Shown here piece by piece: positions 53,881 to 62,897 of a stretch of 64,000 nucleotides of DNA; position 1 is the stretch's first letter, and the number at the start of each line of letters is the position of its first letter. Both the position numbers and the translations under genes were made by a program. The DNA comes from Clostridia bacterium (lineage in GTDB: Bacteria; Bacillota; Clostridia; Oscillospirales; Acutalibacteraceae), in NCBI GenBank assembly GCA_900755895.1, contig CAAEIG010000104.1, positions 1 through 64,000 on the forward strand. Reading direction: 5' to 3'. The notes beneath the pieces are model-generated. The model had not been told where the DNA came from. It worked only from the letters and a program-made list of their open reading frames with translations, and ran no database searches.

Positions 53881-56295
53881 ATGGACATCAACAAGATTCC
53901 CCAAGAACTGCGGGATCAAATCCCCCAGGAGTTTCTGGATCAGCTGGCTCAGGAGACCCAGAAACCTGTCTTTGGTGAGAAAACCTATGAGGAGCACCTG
54001 CCCGCTCTGTGCCGTCAGGCTGCGGCGGAAGGCGCTGTTCTGCTGAAAAATGACAACAACGTCCTGCCCCTGAAATCCGGGAAGCCCGTGGCCGTATTTG
54101 GCCGGGTACAGCTGGACTGGTTCTATGTGGGCTACGGCTCCGGCGGCGATGTGAACCCGCCCTATCAGATCAACCTCATGGAGGGCCTGCAAAACGCCGG
54201 CGTCCCCGTGGATCGGGAGCTGTCCGAAACCTATGCCGCCTGGTGCGGAGAAAATGAACCCTATATGGGATTCTGGGGTCACTGGCCCCGGTACTTTGAC
54301 GAGATGCCCCTGACAGACGATCAGGTGAAATCCGCCGCAACCCGCTGCAAGACCGCTCTGGTGGTCATTGGCCGGGCGGCTGGCGAGGCTCGAGAAAACG
54401 ACCTGGAACCCGGCAGCTATTACCTCACCGAGGACGAGAAAAAGCTCCTGGCCCAGGTGAGCTCTTCCTTTGAGAAGACCGCCGTGCTCATCGACGCCGG
54501 CAGCGTCCTGGATTTGAGCTGGCTGGGTGACTACCCCATCAGCGGCGCGCTGTTCGTCTGGCAGGGCGGCATGGAGAGCGGCAACGCTGTGGCGGACCTG
54601 CTCACCGGAAAGGTCACCCCTTCCGGCAAGCTCAGTGACACTGTGGCTCTCCGCTATGAGGACTACCCCAGCCAGAACTTCCTGGGGGAGGAATACAACC
54701 AATATACTGAGGATATCTATGTGGGATACCGCTACTTTGAGACCTTCCAAAAGGACGCGGTGCAGTTCCCCTTCGGCTTTGGCCTGTCCTACACCACCTT
54801 TGCCCTGGAGGATGTCCAGGTGAAAGCCCTGGGCGATACCGTCCGTGTGAAGGTCACGGTGAAGAACACCGGATCCTGTGACGGCAAAGAGGTGGCTCAG
54901 GTGTACGCCTGCGCACCTCAGGGAAGTCTGGGCAAGGCCAGCCGGGTGCTGTGCGCCTTCCAGAAGACCAAGTTACTCCAGCCCGGACAGTCCCAGGCCC
55001 TGACCATCACCTTCCCCGTAACCGCCATGGCCAGCTTTGACGACTCTGGCGCCACCGGTCACAAAAACGCCTGGGTGCTGGAACCCGGTGATTACGGCAT
55101 CTTTGTGGGCACCGATGTGCGCTCTGCTCAGCAGGCGGATAGCGTCAACCTGCCCCAGCTGCGAGTGGTCGCCCAGCTGCAGGAGGTCTGTGCTCCTGTG
55201 GTCCAGTTTGACCGCCTGGTGAACCGGGACGGTGAAAAGGCCTGGGAGCCCGTGCCCCAGGCAGAGCGCTCTCTGAAGGAGCGGATCCTGGACAACCTGC
55301 CCACGGAAATCCCCTACACCGGGGACCGGGGTATCAAGCTCAAGGATGTGGAATCCGGCCTGGCCTCCATGGAGGACTTTGTGGCCCAGCTGAGCCCCGA
55401 GGAGCTGGAAGCTCTGACCCACGGCGATTTCATCATGGACAGCCCCCTGGGCGCCAAGGGCAACGCCGCTGTCATGGGCGGCATCCTGGAGAGCCTGCGG
55501 GAAAAGGGCGTCCCGCCCATCACCACCACAGACGGCCCCTCCGGCATCCGGCTGCAGTACTACTGCTCCCTGCTGCCCTGCGGCACCTGCCTGGCCTGCA
55601 CCTGGGACCCCGCCCTAGTGGAGAGCCTCTACCAGGCCCACGGCCGTGAGATGGTCCAGAAGGGCAGCGACGTGCTGCTGGGACCTGGCATGAACATCCA
55701 TCGCAATCCCCTGTGCGGCCGAAACTTTGAGTACTTCTCCGAGGATCCCCTGCTCACCGGCAAGACTGCGGGAGCCATGGTCCGGGGCATTCAAAAGAAC
55801 GGCGTCTCCGCCTGCCCCAAGCACTTTGCCTGCAACAACCAGGAGACCAATCGGGAGTACAACGACTCTCAGGTATCCCAGCGGGCCCTGCGTGAGATCT
55901 ACCTCAAGGGATTTGAGATCTGCGTCAAAGAAGCCGCTCCCCATCACATCATGACCAGCTACAACAAGATCAACGGGGTGTGGAGCCATTACAACTACGA
56001 CCTTTGCACCACAGTGCTCCGCGGCGAATGGAACTACGGCGGCTCCGTGATGACCGACTGGTGGGAGCGTCCCAGTGCGGACCCGGATTTCCCGGACCTG
56101 TGGGACAGCGCCTATCGTGTCCGCGCCCAGGTGGACGTGCTGATGCCCGGCGGTTCAGATCGGGCTGGCACTCCGGACCCCGCTGTGCTGGAATCCTACC
56201 GCAAGGGCGGCCTGACCCTGGCCGAGCTCCAGCGGGGCGCTAAGAACGTGCTGGGAGCCATCCTGGGCAGCCCTGCTCTGGCAAAGATGGACTGA
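53881..56295 (+). CDS. GH3 beta-glucosidase with swapped domain order
   Basis: An 804-residue cytoplasmic enzyme. The usual C-terminal alpha/beta domain comes first (about 40-320: LLKNDNNVLPLK, VWQGGMESGNAVADLLTG, PFGFGLSYTTF), then an FnIII-like domain (about 325-430), and last the TIM barrel (about 500-800: TTDGPSGIRLQ, GPGMNIHRNPLCGRNFEYFS, CPKHFACNNQE). The nucleophile Asp is in SVMTDWWERP. This order is known from some clostridial GH3 enzymes. GAAGGAGG precedes the ATG. It probably splits imported beta-glucosides. pcp follows after 12 bases. Confidence 0.92.
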   Translation: MDINKIPQELRDQIPQEFLDQLAQETQKPVFGEKTYEEHLPALCRQAAAEGAVLLKNDNNVLPLKSGKPVAVFGRVQLDWFYVGYGSGGDVNPPYQINLMEGLQNAGVPVDRELSETYAAWCGENEPYMGFWGHWPRYFDEMPLTDDQVKSAATRCKTALVVIGRAAGEARENDLEPGSYYLTEDEKKLLAQVSSSFEKTAVLIDAGSVLDLSWLGDYPISGALFVWQGGMESGNAVADLLTGKVTPSGKLSDTVALRYEDYPSQNFLGEEYNQYTEDIYVGYRYFETFQKDAVQFPFGFGLSYTTFALEDVQVKALGDTVRVKVTVKNTGSCDGKEVAQVYACAPQGSLGKASRVLCAFQKTKLLQPGQSQALTITFPVTAMASFDDSGATGHKNAWVLEPGDYGIFVGTDVRSAQQADSVNLPQLRVVAQLQEVCAPVVQFDRLVNRDGEKAWEPVPQAERSLKERILDNLPTEIPYTGDRGIKLKDVESGLASMEDFVAQLSPEELEALTHGDFIMDSPLGAKGNAAVMGGILESLREKGVPPITTTDGPSGIRLQYYCSLLPCGTCLACTWDPALVESLYQAHGREMVQKGSDVLLGPGMNIHRNPLCGRNFEYFSEDPLLTGKTAGAMVRGIQKNGVSACPKHFACNNQETNREYNDSQVSQRALREIYLKGFEICVKEAAPHHIMTSYNKINGVWSHYNYDLCTTVLRGEWNYGGSVMTDWWERPSADPDFPDLWDSAYRVRAQVDVLMPGGSDRAGTPDPAVLESYRKGGLTLAELQRGAKNVLGAILGSPALAKMD

Positions 56296-56307
56296 GGGGG
56301 GACCCCT

Positions 56308-56898
56308 ATGAATACCCTGCTGCTCACCGGATTTGAGCCCTTTGGGGACCAATCGGTGAACCCTTCCTGGGAGGCCGTGGCCGCCCTTCCGGAGCAAATC
56401 GGCTGCTGGAAGGTGGAAAAGCTCCGCCTCCCTGTGACCTACGGTCAGGCGGCCCAGCTGTGCATTGCCCGAGCGGAGGAGCTCTCCGCTCAAGGGATAA
56501 TTGCCGTGGGCCAGGCCGGCGGCCGGGATGCGCTCACCCCGGAAGTCATTGCCATCAACCTGCAGGAAGCTGCCATCCCTGACAACGCGGGTGTGCATCC
56601 CCAAGGTGAACCTGTGATCCCCGGCGGAGAGGACGGTCTGTTCTCCACTTTGCCTGTCCGGGCCATGGTGTCCGCCTCCAACGCCCAGGGAGTTCCCGCA
56701 AAGCTATCCTACTCGGCGGGAGCCTATGTGTGCAATGACCTGTTCTACCACCTGGTCCACCACTTCCGAGGGACGGACACTCGAGCGGGCTTTCTCCATG
56801 TTCCCTTCCTGCCGGACCAAGCCAAGGAAGGCCAGGCCAGCATGTCTCTTGAGGACATCTGCCGGGGCATCACTGCCATGATCGCGGCTATGGAATAA
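56308..56898 (+). CDS. pcp: pyroglutamyl-peptidase I
   Basis: A 196-residue C15 cysteine peptidase that removes N-terminal pyroglutamate. The start LLTGFEPFGDQSVNPSWEAV, the catalytic Cys in GAYVCNDLFYHL and the His in FLHVPFLPDQA are diagnostic; the Glu is expected in the central PEVIAINLQEA region. GAGGGGGG precedes the ATG. It is cotranscribed with the GH3 gene. Confidence 0.95.
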   Translation: MNTLLLTGFEPFGDQSVNPSWEAVAALPEQIGCWKVEKLRLPVTYGQAAQLCIARAEELSAQGIIAVGQAGGRDALTPEVIAINLQEAAIPDNAGVHPQGEPVIPGGEDGLFSTLPVRAMVSASNAQGVPAKLSYSAGAYVCNDLFYHLVHHFRGTDTRAGFLHVPFLPDQAKEGQASMSLEDICRGITAMIAAME

Positions 56899-56907
56899 CA
56901 ATGATAC

Positions 56908-56942
56908 AAAAAAGGCTGTTGCATGATGCAACAGCCTTTTTT
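56908..56942. terminator. bidirectional terminator
   Basis: AAAAAAGGCTGTTGCAT and its complement form a near-perfect stem between convergent pcp and nspC. Confidence 0.9.
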
Positions 56943-56953
56943 CTATGCAATTA

Positions 56954-58078
56954 TTAGCCCAATCTGCTCTTAAAGTCCTCATAGCCAAAGGACTTCACCA
57001 GTTCCACTTGGCCGTCCTCATGACGCAGAGCAATATCCGGCAGGGGCATACCATTGAAGGTATTGGTCTTCACCATGGTGTACAGGGCCATATCCTCCAG
57101 GACAATCTGGCTGCCCTCGGTCAACGGCTGGTCAAAGGAGTAATCGCCGATCACATCGCCGGCCAGGCAGGTGGGACCTGCCAGACGGTAAGTGTGGGCT
57201 TTCTCCCCCGCCTTGCCGGAATCCTTCACCGGGGGCCGGTAGGGCATCTCCAACACATCGGGCATGTGGCAGGCGGCGGAGGCGTCTAGGATGGCGATAT
57301 CCTTTCCGTTGTGGACCACCTCCAGCACAGTGGACACCAGGAACCCAGCGTTTAAGACCACGGCCTCTCCCGGCTCCAGATAGACCTCCACGCCGTACTT
57401 TTCTCGGAAGTGCTTCACCACCCGGATCAACCGGGGGATATCGTAGTCCTTCCGGGTGATGTGGTGGCCTCCCCCCAGGTTCAGCCATTTCATACCGGGC
57501 AAAAACTCCCCGAACTTCTCCTCAAAGGCAGTAGCAGTGGTCTCCAAGTCATCAGAGTTCTGCTCGCACAGGGTGTGAAAGTGCAGCCCGTCCAGCAGGG
57601 GCAGCAGGCTCGGATCAAAATTCTCTCGGGTGGTCCCCAACCGGGAACCAGGAGCACAGGGATCATAAATGGCGTGCCCCTCCTGAGTGGAGCACTCCGG
57701 ATTCACCCGCAGTCCCACCTGCTTACCCGCGTCCTTGGCCCGCTGTCCAAACCGGCGCAGCTGATTGGGGGAATTGAACACAAAGTGGTCCGCGTATGTG
57801 AGCAGCTCCTCCCAATCCCGCTCCTGATAGGCCGGGGAGAACACATGGACCTCCCCAGGGAACTCCTCCCGTCCCAGTCGGGCCTCATATAGACCGCTAG
57901 CTGTGGTGCCGGAGAGATACCGGCTGATCAGCGGGTAACAGGGAAACATGGAAAAGGCCTTTTGGGCCAGGAGGATCTTACACCCTGCCTCCTCCGAGAC
58001 ACGGCGCAGCACCTCCAGATTCTTCTTCAAAAGCCCCTCATCCACCAGGAAATAGGGGGTGTGCAGCTGCGCTCCCAT
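56954..58078 (-). CDS. nspC: carboxynorspermidine/carboxyspermidine decarboxylase
   Basis: A 374-residue PLP enzyme of the alanine-racemase fold. Lys40 in LLAQKAFSMF carries PLP; LNLGGGHHITRKDYD and LEPGEAVVLNAG bind cofactor, and AGPTCLAGDVIGDY holds the active-site Cys of the partner subunit. It decarboxylates carboxyspermidine (or carboxynorspermidine) to the triamine. Its start overlaps the dehydrogenase stop by one base (TGATG), so the two steps are coupled. Confidence 0.94.
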   Translation of the reverse strand: MGAQLHTPYFLVDEGLLKKNLEVLRRVSEEAGCKILLAQKAFSMFPCYPLISRYLSGTTASGLYEARLGREEFPGEVHVFSPAYQERDWEELLTYADHFVFNSPNQLRRFGQRAKDAGKQVGLRVNPECSTQEGHAIYDPCAPGSRLGTTRENFDPSLLPLLDGLHFHTLCEQNSDDLETTATAFEEKFGEFLPGMKWLNLGGGHHITRKDYDIPRLIRVVKHFREKYGVEVYLEPGEAVVLNAGFLVSTVLEVVHNGKDIAILDASAACHMPDVLEMPYRPPVKDSGKAGEKAHTYRLAGPTCLAGDVIGDYSFDQPLTEGSQIVLEDMALYTMVKTNTFNGMPLPDIALRHEDGQVELVKSFGYEDFKSRLG

Positions 58079-59337
58079 CAGTCCACCAGGGCGGGGGAAT
58101 CGTCAATCTGCCAGGGCAGGCCCCACTTGTTCAAAGCGTCCATGTAGGGATCGGGATCAAACTCCTCCACGGTGTACACACCGGCCTTTGTCCACTTGCC
58201 GGTGAGGAGCATCATGGCGCCCACCATAGCGGGCACACCGGTGGTGTAAGAGATAGCCTGGGAGCCCACTTCCTTGTAGCACTCCTGATGGTCGCACACA
58301 TTGTAGATGTAGGCAGTCTTCTCCTTGCCGTCCTTTTTGCCGGTGAAGATACAGCCGATGTTGGTCTTGCCCTTGGTGCGGGGACCCAGAGTGGCGGGAT
58401 CGGGCAGCAGAGCCTTCAGGAACTGGATGGGAACAATCTCGTGGTCCTCAAACTCCACGGGCTCGGTGGAGAGCATACCCACGTTCTCCAGACACTTCAT
58501 GTGGGTCAGGTAGCTCTGACCGAAGGTCATGAAGAAGCGGATCCGCTTGACGCCGGGAATGTTCTTTGCCAGGGATTCGATCTCCTCGTGGTGCAGCAGG
58601 TACATGTCCTTCTGGCCCACTTGGTCGAAGTTGTACTCCCGCTTGATGGACATGGCGGGGATCTCCACCCAATGGCCGTTCTCCCAGTAAGAGCCGGGAG
58701 CGGACACCTCACGCAGGTTGATCTCCGGGTTGAAGTTGGTGGCAAAGGGATAGCCGTGATCGCCGCCGTTGCAGTCCAGGATGTCGATGGTGTCGATTTC
58801 ATCGAACAGGTGCTTCTGGGCATAAGCGCAATAGGCCTGGGTGACGCCGGGGTCAAAGCCGGTGCCCAGCAGGGCGGTCAGACCGGCCTTTTCAAACTTC
58901 TCCTTGTAGGCCCACTGCCAGGAGTAGTCAAAGTAAGCGGAGAAGCCCTCTTCCTTGCAGCGCTTGTCATAGACCTCACGCCAAGCGGGATCGGTGATGT
59001 CCTCGGGCTCGTAGTTGGCGGTGTCCAGGTAGTTGACGCCGCACTCCAGGCAGGCATCCATAATGGCCAGATCCTGGTAGGGCAGGGCAATGTTCATCAC
59101 CAGATCGGGCTTGTACTCCCGGATGAGAGCAGCCACCTGATCGGCGTGGTCGGCATCCACCTGGGCGGTGGTGATCTTGGTGGCAGTTTTGCCCTCAAGA
59201 TCGGCCTTCAGGGCATCGCACTTGGACTTGGTACGGGAAGCGATACAGATTTCGGTAAACACGTCGCTGCACTGGCAGCACTTACGGATAGCCACATTGG
59301 CCACGCCGCCGCAGCCGATGATCAACACTCTGCTCAT
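58078..59337 (-). CDS. carboxynorspermidine/carboxyspermidine dehydrogenase
   Basis: A 419-residue saccharopine-dehydrogenase-family protein. The Rossmann motif is VLIIGCGGVANVAI; DTANYEPED and GTGFDPGVTQAYCAYA are typical of carboxyspermidine dehydrogenases. It condenses putrescine with aspartate semialdehyde and reduces the imine with NAD(P)H. AAAGGAG precedes the ATG at 59337; a start 13 codons upstream would include that site. It lies after the intergenic repeat, so it may have its own promoter rather than share the speDAEB transcript. Confidence 0.93.
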   Translation of the reverse strand: MSRVLIIGCGGVANVAIRKCCQCSDVFTEICIASRTKSKCDALKADLEGKTATKITTAQVDADHADQVAALIREYKPDLVMNIALPYQDLAIMDACLECGVNYLDTANYEPEDITDPAWREVYDKRCKEEGFSAYFDYSWQWAYKEKFEKAGLTALLGTGFDPGVTQAYCAYAQKHLFDEIDTIDILDCNGGDHGYPFATNFNPEINLREVSAPGSYWENGHWVEIPAMSIKREYNFDQVGQKDMYLLHHEEIESLAKNIPGVKRIRFFMTFGQSYLTHMKCLENVGMLSTEPVEFEDHEIVPIQFLKALLPDPATLGPRTKGKTNIGCIFTGKKDGKEKTAYIYNVCDHQECYKEVGSQAISYTTGVPAMVGAMMLLTGKWTKAGVYTVEEFDPDPYMDALNKWGLPWQIDDSPALVD

Positions 59338-59384
59338 GAAAAACACTCCTTTATATGATGAGATAACTAGGGTCACGAGAAACG

Positions 59385-59715
59385 CGAAAAAGTTTCGCCG
59401 GCCTTTTCAAAGGCCGTGGGGGTGCGGGGGCAAAGCCCCTGCGGTCTTGAAGCGCGAAGCGCAAAGAAAATCCAGCGAGACTGGCGCACCAGCGCAGAGC
59501 GCTGTAGCCGAGTCGAGCGGCCCGTTTTCCAAAAACATGCCTAGAACAACGCTGTACTTAGCAGGTTCCTGAGAAAACATCCGCTCATGCAGCTACAGCC
59601 TACGGCTGACGCGCTGCATTCGCTACATGTTCTTTCCGGCTACGCCGGTTTTCGGTCGTGGGGACACTGTCCCCACACCCCTGCAGCCTTTGAAAAGGCT
59701 GGCGAAACTTCTTCG
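59385..59715. repeat. intergenic repeat region, copy 2, with inverted arms
   Basis: A 394-base gene-free stretch between speB and the dehydrogenase. The arm at 59385-59416 and the arm at 59683-59715 are near-complementary (hairpin core GCC(A/G)GCCTTTTCAAAGGC), so the ends could pair. The right arm is identical over 33 bases to 44651-44683 in opposite orientation. Secondary hairpins at about 59415-59440 and 59654-59680 (TGGGGACA/TGTCCCCA) and the CCGGCTACGCCGG palindrome at 59636 are also present. No gene is seen inside. Confidence 0.75.
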
Positions 59716-59731
59716 CCGCTTCGCGGTTTCT

Positions 59732-60583
59732 TTATTTCAATGCCAACAGCATTTCTCTGACAATTTTACACGCTGCCATAGTACTCACGCCGCTCTGGTC
59801 ACAGGGAGGGCTCAACTCATTGACATCGCAGGCAATGACATTGGCCTTTTCACACACCAAGGTCACCGCTTTCCGCAAAGCGTCAAAGCTGACGCCGCCA
59901 GGCTCCGGGGTACCCGTACCCGGGAACACGCTGGGATCCAGCACGTCCAGGTCCAAAGTGAAGTACAGGGGCGTATCCCCCAGCCGGTCCAGAGTCTCCT
60001 CCAGGCCGTCCAGGTCGAATCTGTGGGTGGAGACATGGTCCTTCCCCCAGCGCCACTCCTCCCGGTCCCCGGAACGGATGCCGAACTGGTAGATCTTCCC
60101 GTCGCCGGTGAGCTCCCAGCACCGCCGCAGCACACAGGCGTGGGAGAGCTTTACCCCAAGGTAGTCGTCCCGCAGGTCGGCGTGGGCGTCAAAGTGGAGG
60201 ATGTTCACCTCTGGGCACCGCTGATACACAGCCCGGAAAGCACCCAGGGTCACCAGGTGTTCGCCGCCCAGCAGGAAGGGCCGTTTGCCCGCGTCCAGAA
60301 TGGCTGCTGCCCGCTCCTCAATCTGCTGGAGGGACAGGGAGGCATCCCCCAGGGGCAGCTCGATATCGCCGCTGTCAAAAACCGCGATGTCCTCCAAGTC
60401 CTTGTCCTGGTAGGGGCTGTAGCTCTCGATGCCGTAGGACTCCCGGCGGATGGCAGAACTGCCAAACCGGGACCCCGGCCGGTAAGAGGTGGTGGAGTCA
60501 AAGGGCGCGCCGAACAGCACGGTTTTCGCCTCTTCAAACTCGTTGTCGCAGCAGAGAAAAGTTTCGATATTTTTATTCAACAT
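59732..60583 (-). CDS. speB: agmatinase (ureohydrolase family)
   Basis: A 283-residue Mn-dependent ureohydrolase converting agmatine to putrescine and urea. Metal ligands appear in LGGEHLVTLGA (His), HFDAHADLRDDY (Asp, His, Asp) and FTLDLDVLDPSVFPGTGTPE (Asp, Asp). The start overlaps speE by 11 bases and follows GGAG. It supplies putrescine for both triamine routes in this locus. Confidence 0.94.
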   Translation of the reverse strand: MLNKNIETFLCCDNEFEEAKTVLFGAPFDSTTSYRPGSRFGSSAIRRESYGIESYSPYQDKDLEDIAVFDSGDIELPLGDASLSLQQIEERAAAILDAGKRPFLLGGEHLVTLGAFRAVYQRCPEVNILHFDAHADLRDDYLGVKLSHACVLRRCWELTGDGKIYQFGIRSGDREEWRWGKDHVSTHRFDLDGLEETLDRLGDTPLYFTLDLDVLDPSVFPGTGTPEPGGVSFDALRKAVTLVCEKANVIACDVNELSPPCDQSGVSTMAACKIVREMLLALK

Positions 60584-61424
60584 GTTTCAGCAACTCCTCC
60601 ACATAGGCAGGGATATAAAACGCGCCCTTATGCAGGGTGGTGGTATAATAGCGGCAGGGGATCTCCCGCATATTCCATCTGGTCTCATTCAAATCCTTCA
60701 AGGGATGATATTTCTTGGAGGCAAACCCAAACAACCAATGGCCCGAGGGATAGGTGGGGATGTGAGCCTGATACACCTTGCTGATGGGGAAACTCTCCAC
60801 GATATTTTTATGGGCCCGCTGGCAGGCCGCCGCGTCCTCAGGATAGAAGGGGCTCTCGTGCTGGTTGATGAGGATGCCATCCTCCTTCAGAGCCTTGTAG
60901 CAGTTGCCGTAAAATTCCCTGGTAAAGAGGCCCTCGCCCGGACCAAAGGGATCCGTGGAATCCACAATAATCAGGTCGTACTCGTCCTTCCGGGAGCGGA
61001 TGTACTTCAATCCGTCCTCATAGTGGATGGTCACTCGGGGATCGTCCAGGCGGCAGGCGGTTTTGGGCAGGTACTTCTTGCAGACCTCCACCACCAGGGG
61101 ATCGATCTCCACCATGTCGATGTGGTCCAGGTCCGCGTACTGCGTCAGCTCCCGGATCACGCCGCCGTCCCCGGCGCCGATGACCAGCACCTTTTTCACC
61201 TTGGGATGCACCGCCATGGGCACATGGGTAATCATCTCGTGATAGATGAACTCATCCTTTTCGGTCAGCATCATGTAGCCGTCCAGGGTCAAAAACCGTC
61301 CAAACTCCGGAGAATCGAACACGTCGATCCGCTGAAACTCGCTCTTGCCGCTGTAAAGCTGACGGTCCACCCGAATGGAAAACTTCACGTGGGGCGTATG
61401 GTGCTCTGAAAACCAAAATTCCAC
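60573..61424 (-). CDS. speE: spermidine synthase (aminopropyltransferase)
   Basis: A 283-residue aminopropyltransferase. LVIGAGDGGVIRELTQY binds decarboxylated S-adenosylmethionine, and VDSTDPFGPGEGLFTREFY holds the catalytic Asp. It transfers an aminopropyl group, normally to putrescine. It begins with GTG four bases after speA and overlaps speB at the other end. The product could in principle be another triamine if the acceptor differs. Confidence 0.94.
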   Translation of the reverse strand: MEFWFSEHHTPHVKFSIRVDRQLYSGKSEFQRIDVFDSPEFGRFLTLDGYMMLTEKDEFIYHEMITHVPMAVHPKVKKVLVIGAGDGGVIRELTQYADLDHIDMVEIDPLVVEVCKKYLPKTACRLDDPRVTIHYEDGLKYIRSRKDEYDLIIVDSTDPFGPGEGLFTREFYGNCYKALKEDGILINQHESPFYPEDAAACQRAHKNIVESFPISKVYQAHIPTYPSGHWLFGFASKKYHPLKDLNETRWNMREIPCRYYTTTLHKGAFYIPAYVEELLKHVE

Positions 61425-61428
61425 TGCT

Positions 61429-62883
61429 TTAATACACTCCCTTCAACACGTTCAGCCGCTGGATATCCGGATCCTCCGGACCAGTCATGCTGCAGCCCTT
61501 CTCCTTGGCGTACTGAATGTACTCCACAATCTTCTGTGTGATCCGCTCTCCCGGCGCCAAAATGGGGATTCCGGGCGGGTAGCACATGACGAACTCGCTG
61601 CACACATGCCCAGCGGATTCCGCCAGGGGAAGGCTCTGTTTCTCCGCGTAGAAGGCGTCCTGGGGGGAGAGCACCACCTCCGGCTCGATGTACTCCTGAC
61701 GCATCAAACCGGCAGCGTCCGGCTTGCCGAACCGGCGGCGCACCTCGGCCAAAGCGCTGACCAGCCGCTCCACCTCCCGGGGCCTGTCCCCAATGGACAG
61801 ATACGCCAGGAAGTTCCCCAAGTCACCGAACTCAATTTGAATGTCGTACTCGTCCCGCAACAGGTCATAGACCTCAATGCCTGCCAGGCCCACATTCAGG
61901 GTGTTGACCGAGAGCTTTGTCCGGTCAAAGTCGAACACGCTGTCCCCGTTGACGATCTCCTTGGAAAAGGCGTAGTACCCACCGATACCATTGATCTCCT
62001 CCCGGGCGTAGTCCGCCAATTTCACCACCTGGGCAAAGGCCTCCTTACCCCGCAGGGCCAAGTTCCGCCGGGAGATGTCCAGGCTGGAGAGCAAAAGATA
62101 AGACCCACTGGTGGTCTGGGTCAGGTTGATGATCTGCCGCACATGGCCCTCCTGCATGGCAGGGCCGGTGAGCAGCAGAGAGCTCTGTGTCAGGCTGCCG
62201 CCGGACTTGTGCATGGACACCGCAGCCATATCCGCCCCGGCCTCCATAGCCGACATGGGCAGCTGGTCGCTGAAATAGAAGTGAGTGCCGTGGGCTTCGT
62301 CCGCCAGGCACAGCATCCCGTTGTCGTGGGCCATTTTCACAATGGCCTTTAAATCCGAACAGATTCCGTAATAGGTGGGGTTGTTCACCAGCACCGCCTT
62401 GGCATTGGGGTGCTTTTTGATGGCAGCCTCCACGTCCTCCCGACGCATACCCAGGGGGATCCCCAACCGGTCATCGCAGGCGGGATCCACGTACACGGGC
62501 ACCGCGCCGCAGAGCACCATGGCTCCCATGACACTGCGGTGGACGTTCCGGGGCAGAATGATCTTCTCCCCTCGCTTGGCCACGGAAAGGATCATGGCCT
62601 GCACCGCCGAAGTGGTGCCTCCCACCATCAAAAAGGCGTGGGCAGCGCCAAAAGCCTGGGCAGCCAGCTCCTCGGCCTCCCGGATGACGGACACCGGATG
62701 GCAGAGGTTGTCCAGGGGCTTCATGGAGTTGACGTCCATGCGCACACACTGTTCTCCCAACAGGGCCGCCAGCTCCGGATTGCCCCGGCCCCGCTTGTGG
62801 CCCGGGACGTCAAAGGGCACTACCCGCCGTCTCTCAAAATCCCGCAGCGCCTCATAGATCGGCGCACGTTCCTGTGAAAGCAT
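61429..62883 (-). CDS. speA: arginine decarboxylase (aspartate-aminotransferase-fold, Orn/Lys/Arg group)
   Basis: A 484-residue PLP decarboxylase. The PLP lysine lies in VSMHKSGGSLTQSS, with LADEAHGTHF (Asp binds the pyridine N) and FDVPGHKRGRGNPEL. It lacks the N-terminal wing domain of inducible decarboxylases, as in biosynthetic SpeA of Bacillus. Placement next to agmatinase favours arginine over lysine or ornithine. AAAGGGGG precedes the ATG at 62883. It starts 14 bases after speD. Confidence 0.92.
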   Translation of the reverse strand: MLSQERAPIYEALRDFERRRVVPFDVPGHKRGRGNPELAALLGEQCVRMDVNSMKPLDNLCHPVSVIREAEELAAQAFGAAHAFLMVGGTTSAVQAMILSVAKRGEKIILPRNVHRSVMGAMVLCGAVPVYVDPACDDRLGIPLGMRREDVEAAIKKHPNAKAVLVNNPTYYGICSDLKAIVKMAHDNGMLCLADEAHGTHFYFSDQLPMSAMEAGADMAAVSMHKSGGSLTQSSLLLTGPAMQEGHVRQIINLTQTTSGSYLLLSSLDISRRNLALRGKEAFAQVVKLADYAREEINGIGGYYAFSKEIVNGDSVFDFDRTKLSVNTLNVGLAGIEVYDLLRDEYDIQIEFGDLGNFLAYLSIGDRPREVERLVSALAEVRRRFGKPDAAGLMRQEYIEPEVVLSPQDAFYAEKQSLPLAESAGHVCSEFVMCYPPGIPILAPGERITQKIVEYIQYAKEKGCSMTGPEDPDIQRLNVLKGVY

Positions 62884-62897
62884 GTCTCTCCCCCTTT

